NCBI RefSeq assembly: GCF_900101615.1
Contig: NZ_FMZX01000022.1
Coordinates: 1 to 64,000, forward strand
Source of the DNA: Belnapia rosea
GTDB taxonomy: Bacteria > Pseudomonadota > Alphaproteobacteria > Acetobacterales > Acetobacteraceae
DNA length: 64,000 nt
Direction: 5' to 3'
A program made the position numbers and the translations under genes. How positions within the stretch are numbered: the stretch's first letter is position 1; each line of letters opens with the position of its first letter. Below the pieces are notes generated by a model. The model did no database searches, was not told the DNA's origin, and was given only the letters and a program-made list of their open reading frames with translations. This document shows, piece after piece, positions 62,418 to 64,000 of the stretch.

Positions 62418-63281
62418 TTATGTGAGACTTTCCGGCTGCCGATCGCCCCGGAGCAGCGGCTCAGGGGCGGATATCAACGCCATCGGTGGCCTATCACCGA
62501 TCGCGCTGTGCGGTCTCACCTCGTTGTAGTCCACACGCCAGCGTTCCACCTTCGCCTGCGCGTCGTCCAGGTCCAGAAACCAGTGCTGGCTGAGGCACTC
62601 TGCCCGGAACCGGGCATTGAACGCCTCGGCATGCGCGTTGTCGGTCGGCTTGCCCGGCCTGCTGAAGTCCAGCGTCACGCCCTTGCCGTACGCCCAGAGG
62701 TCCAGCTCCCGCGAGGTGAACTGGCAGTCCTGGTCGACCCGGATGGATCCAGGCGCGCCGTGTCGCTTCACCGCTTCCTCCAGCGCCGCGATGACCTCCG
62801 CCGCGCTCGCCACGCGGCACACCCGCAATGCTGGGCAAACACGGCTGCAGGTGTCCACCATGGTCAGCACCCAGATCCGCCGGCCGTCGAACAGCTGATC
62901 GTAGATCCAGTCCATCGCCCAAACCTGGTTCGGCGCCACGGCCGGTGTGCGGTCCTCCCGCAGCTTGGCCATCACCCGGCGCCGCGGCGGCTTCAGCCGC
63001 ATCTGCAGACCTTCGAGCCGGTACAGCCGGTGCACGCGCTTCGGGTTCACCATCCAACCCTCCCGTCGCAGCAAAACATGGATGCGCCTTTAGCCGTAGC
63101 GCACGCGCGTCTCTGCCAACTCGCGGATGCGCTGCCGCAGGATGGCCTGCCCGGGTCTGCGGGAACGGTAGTGGAAGGTCGACCGCGGCGCCGGTACCGC
63201 CTGGAACACGCGCCGAACGGACACACGAAAGCAGGTCCGCAAGTGGTCGACGATCTCCCGCACCCGGGCAGGCCTCAAAAT
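62418..63281 (-). pseudogene. IS3 transposase orfB (DDE integrase core) with in-frame TAA
   Basis: Catalytic residues remain: first Asp in VWAMDWIYDQL, second in IRVDQDCQFTS, Glu in NAHAEAFNARFRAECL. The N-terminal part, ILRPARVREIVDHL through ELAETRVRYG, is in the same frame but is separated from the rest by TAA at 63090-63092, where relatives have Tyr (RVRYGYRR). A single TAC/TAT to TAA change would explain it, so the transposase is probably dead. It would be expressed from orfA by -1 frameshifting. Confidence 0.85.
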
Positions 63282-63553
63282 TTTTTTCTGACGACCTCCT
63301 GGAGCATCTCTTTGTCCAGGCTGAGATCGGCCACCAGCCGGCGCAGCCGGACGTTCTCCTCCTCCAGGTGCCGCAGCCGCTGCACCTCGGACGGCATCAG
63401 CCCGCCATACTTCTGCTTCCATCGGTAGAACGTCGCCTCGGAGATGCCCATCTTGCGGCACAACTCCGGCACCGCCGTCCCCGCCTCCGCCTCCGCCTCC
63501 GCCTGTTGTAGCGCGAACGCCACCTGCTGGTCCGTGTACTGGCTCCGCTTCAT
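63275..63553 (-). CDS. IS3 transposase orfA (helix-turn-helix)
   Basis: A 92-residue protein from ATG 63553. VPELCRKMGISEATFYRWKQ is the HTH_Tnp_1 (IS3 orfA) helix-turn-helix and HLEEENVRLRRLVADLSLDKEM the leucine-zipper-like region. Near its end the minus strand reads AGAAAAAAATTTTGA; a -1 slip on the seven A bases (63281-63287) would join orfA to orfB, the normal way IS3 elements make the fusion transposase. Confidence 0.9.
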   Translation of the reverse strand: MKRSQYTDQQVAFALQQAEAEAEAGTAVPELCRKMGISEATFYRWKQKYGGLMPSEVQRLRHLEEENVRLRRLVADLSLDKEMLQEVVRKKF

Positions 63554-63613
63554 CGCCAGGCCTCCCTCCTCCAGGGTCAAACCTAGCCGGATCCCTCTCA
63601 CATTGCCGGTCCA

Positions 63614-64000
63614 AATGCCCGGGGGCAGACCAGGTTCCTAAAGCTAGCCTTCATCCGACACTCTGTGTCGCGCCTCATCCCCGGCGGAGCCCACGCACGC
63701 GCTCAACTGAAGCCAAACCCTCCAGGAACGCACATCACGCCGCCTGTCATTTAACGTCGCCCGACGCGGCATGAATGCGGCGGGATGACATGTCCGCACG
63801 GCGCAGAAAGTCACGGTTTACATTCGAAAGGAAGGTGACGCGCCGTGCCAGGAGCTCGAGCCTCACCGCGTGAAACCCGGAAAATTTGATAGATTTACGC
63901 GCTAAATCTGTGGCGCCATGGCGGCACCGCGACGGTACCCTGGCGGTACCGCCGAGTGAAGGCCGGCAACAGGCTTGCAACAGCGCCTTGCGCCAGAACG
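63614..64000. other. Gene-free right edge
   Basis: No recognisable gene on either strand; it is less G+C-rich than the rest. A 77-codon minus-strand frame at 63747-63980 has no known motifs and is probably chance. The missing 5' part of the lysR gene is not here. It may be a regulatory region for a gene beyond the edge. Confidence 0.5.
63891..63909. promoter_or_regulatory. A+T-rich inverted repeat, possible operator
   Basis: AGATTTA-CGCGC-TAAATCT is a perfect 7-base inverted repeat with a 5-base centre in otherwise G+C-rich sequence. Its form resembles a helix-turn-helix dimer site for a gene beyond the window; no regulator can be named. Confidence 0.4.

Larger units (their letters stand above)
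62409..63613 (-). mobile_element. IS3-family insertion sequence (about 1.2 kb), probably inactive
   Basis: Two overlapping transposase frames (orfA, orfB) are bounded by imperfect inverted repeats: TGGACCGCATTATGTGAGA at 62409 (plus strand) and TGGACCGGCAATGTGAGA read inward from 63613 (minus strand). About 1.2 kb is the usual IS3-family length. I see no clear target-site duplication. orfB carries an in-frame stop. The element has the truncated lysR on one side and gene-free DNA on the other. Confidence 0.85.

Noticed and set aside
63747-63980. 77-codon minus-strand frame
   Set aside because: No motif, no ribosome-binding site, and located in gene-free flanking DNA.

Overview
The window is about 70% G+C, almost fully coding, and chromosomal in character. 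The gene content (many orphan tripartite-tricarboxylate-type 'Bug' receptors, family III CoA-transferases, acyl-CoA dehydrogenases and LIV-type ABC genes) suggests a versatile heterotrophic proteobacterium, most likely an alphaproteobacterium of the Acetobacteraceae (Roseomonas-like). That placement is inference from composition and gene style; there is no rRNA or tRNA here.

Layout. (1) 1-3008, minus: an EmrAB-like efflux pump (DHA2 MFS protein running off the left edge, HlyD-type adaptor) behind a MarR regulator with a perfect inverted repeat just upstream. (2) 3255-5931, plus: a Bug receptor and a Baeyer-Villiger monooxygenase. (3) 6007-7864: pantothenate kinase and a NUDT19-like Nudix hydrolase. 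(4) 7982-19452, plus: TetR, a complete LIV-type ABC transporter, then an enoyl-CoA hydratase, a BadH-like dehydrogenase, a BadI-like ring-opening hydrolase, a Bug receptor, an acyl-CoA dehydrogenase and an AliA-like acyl-CoA ligase. Together these can be read as uptake and ring cleavage of a cyclohexanecarboxylate-like acid. (5) 19483-29745: an acyl-CoA dehydrogenase and HMG-CoA-lyase-like gene diverge from an NDP-forming acyl-CoA synthetase followed by genes in the order atuD-atuC-atuE-atuF (citronellyl-CoA dehydrogenase, geranyl-CoA carboxylase beta, hydratase, carboxylase alpha). This is a branched-acid or acyclic-terpene carboxylation route. (6) 29869-32935: three Bug genes, two of them close tandem paralogs.

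(7) 32985-46439, minus: a long GntR-led operon with two CoA-transferases, a hotdog thioesterase, a nitronate-monooxygenase-like flavoprotein, a Bug receptor, an enoyl-CoA hydratase homolog, an NDP-forming and an AMP-forming acyl-CoA synthetase, an orphan LivK-type receptor and a second Baeyer-Villiger monooxygenase. (8) 46546-59302: a Bug gene, a lone plus-strand CoA-transferase (47646-48869), and a minus-strand operon of acyl-CoA dehydrogenase, MaoC-like protein, CoA-transferase, four tandem Bug genes, IclR, another Bug, an SDR and an enoyl-CoA hydratase homolog. (9) 59519-61712, plus: alpha-methylacyl-CoA racemase and an HSL-type esterase, closed by a strong terminator. (10) 61868-63613: a truncated LysR gene beside an IS3-family element whose orfB carries an in-frame stop. 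63614-64000 has no recognisable gene.

The window reads as a catabolic island for alicyclic and branched carboxylic acids or ketones, possibly p-menthane-type or acyclic monoterpenoids. Baeyer-Villiger oxygenases could open cyclic ketones, four ligases and five CoA-transferase/racemase genes could form or rearrange CoA esters, and the Bad/Ali-like and Atu-like sets could break rings and handle beta-methyl branches. Twelve Bug receptors occur without any TctA/TctB membrane partner.
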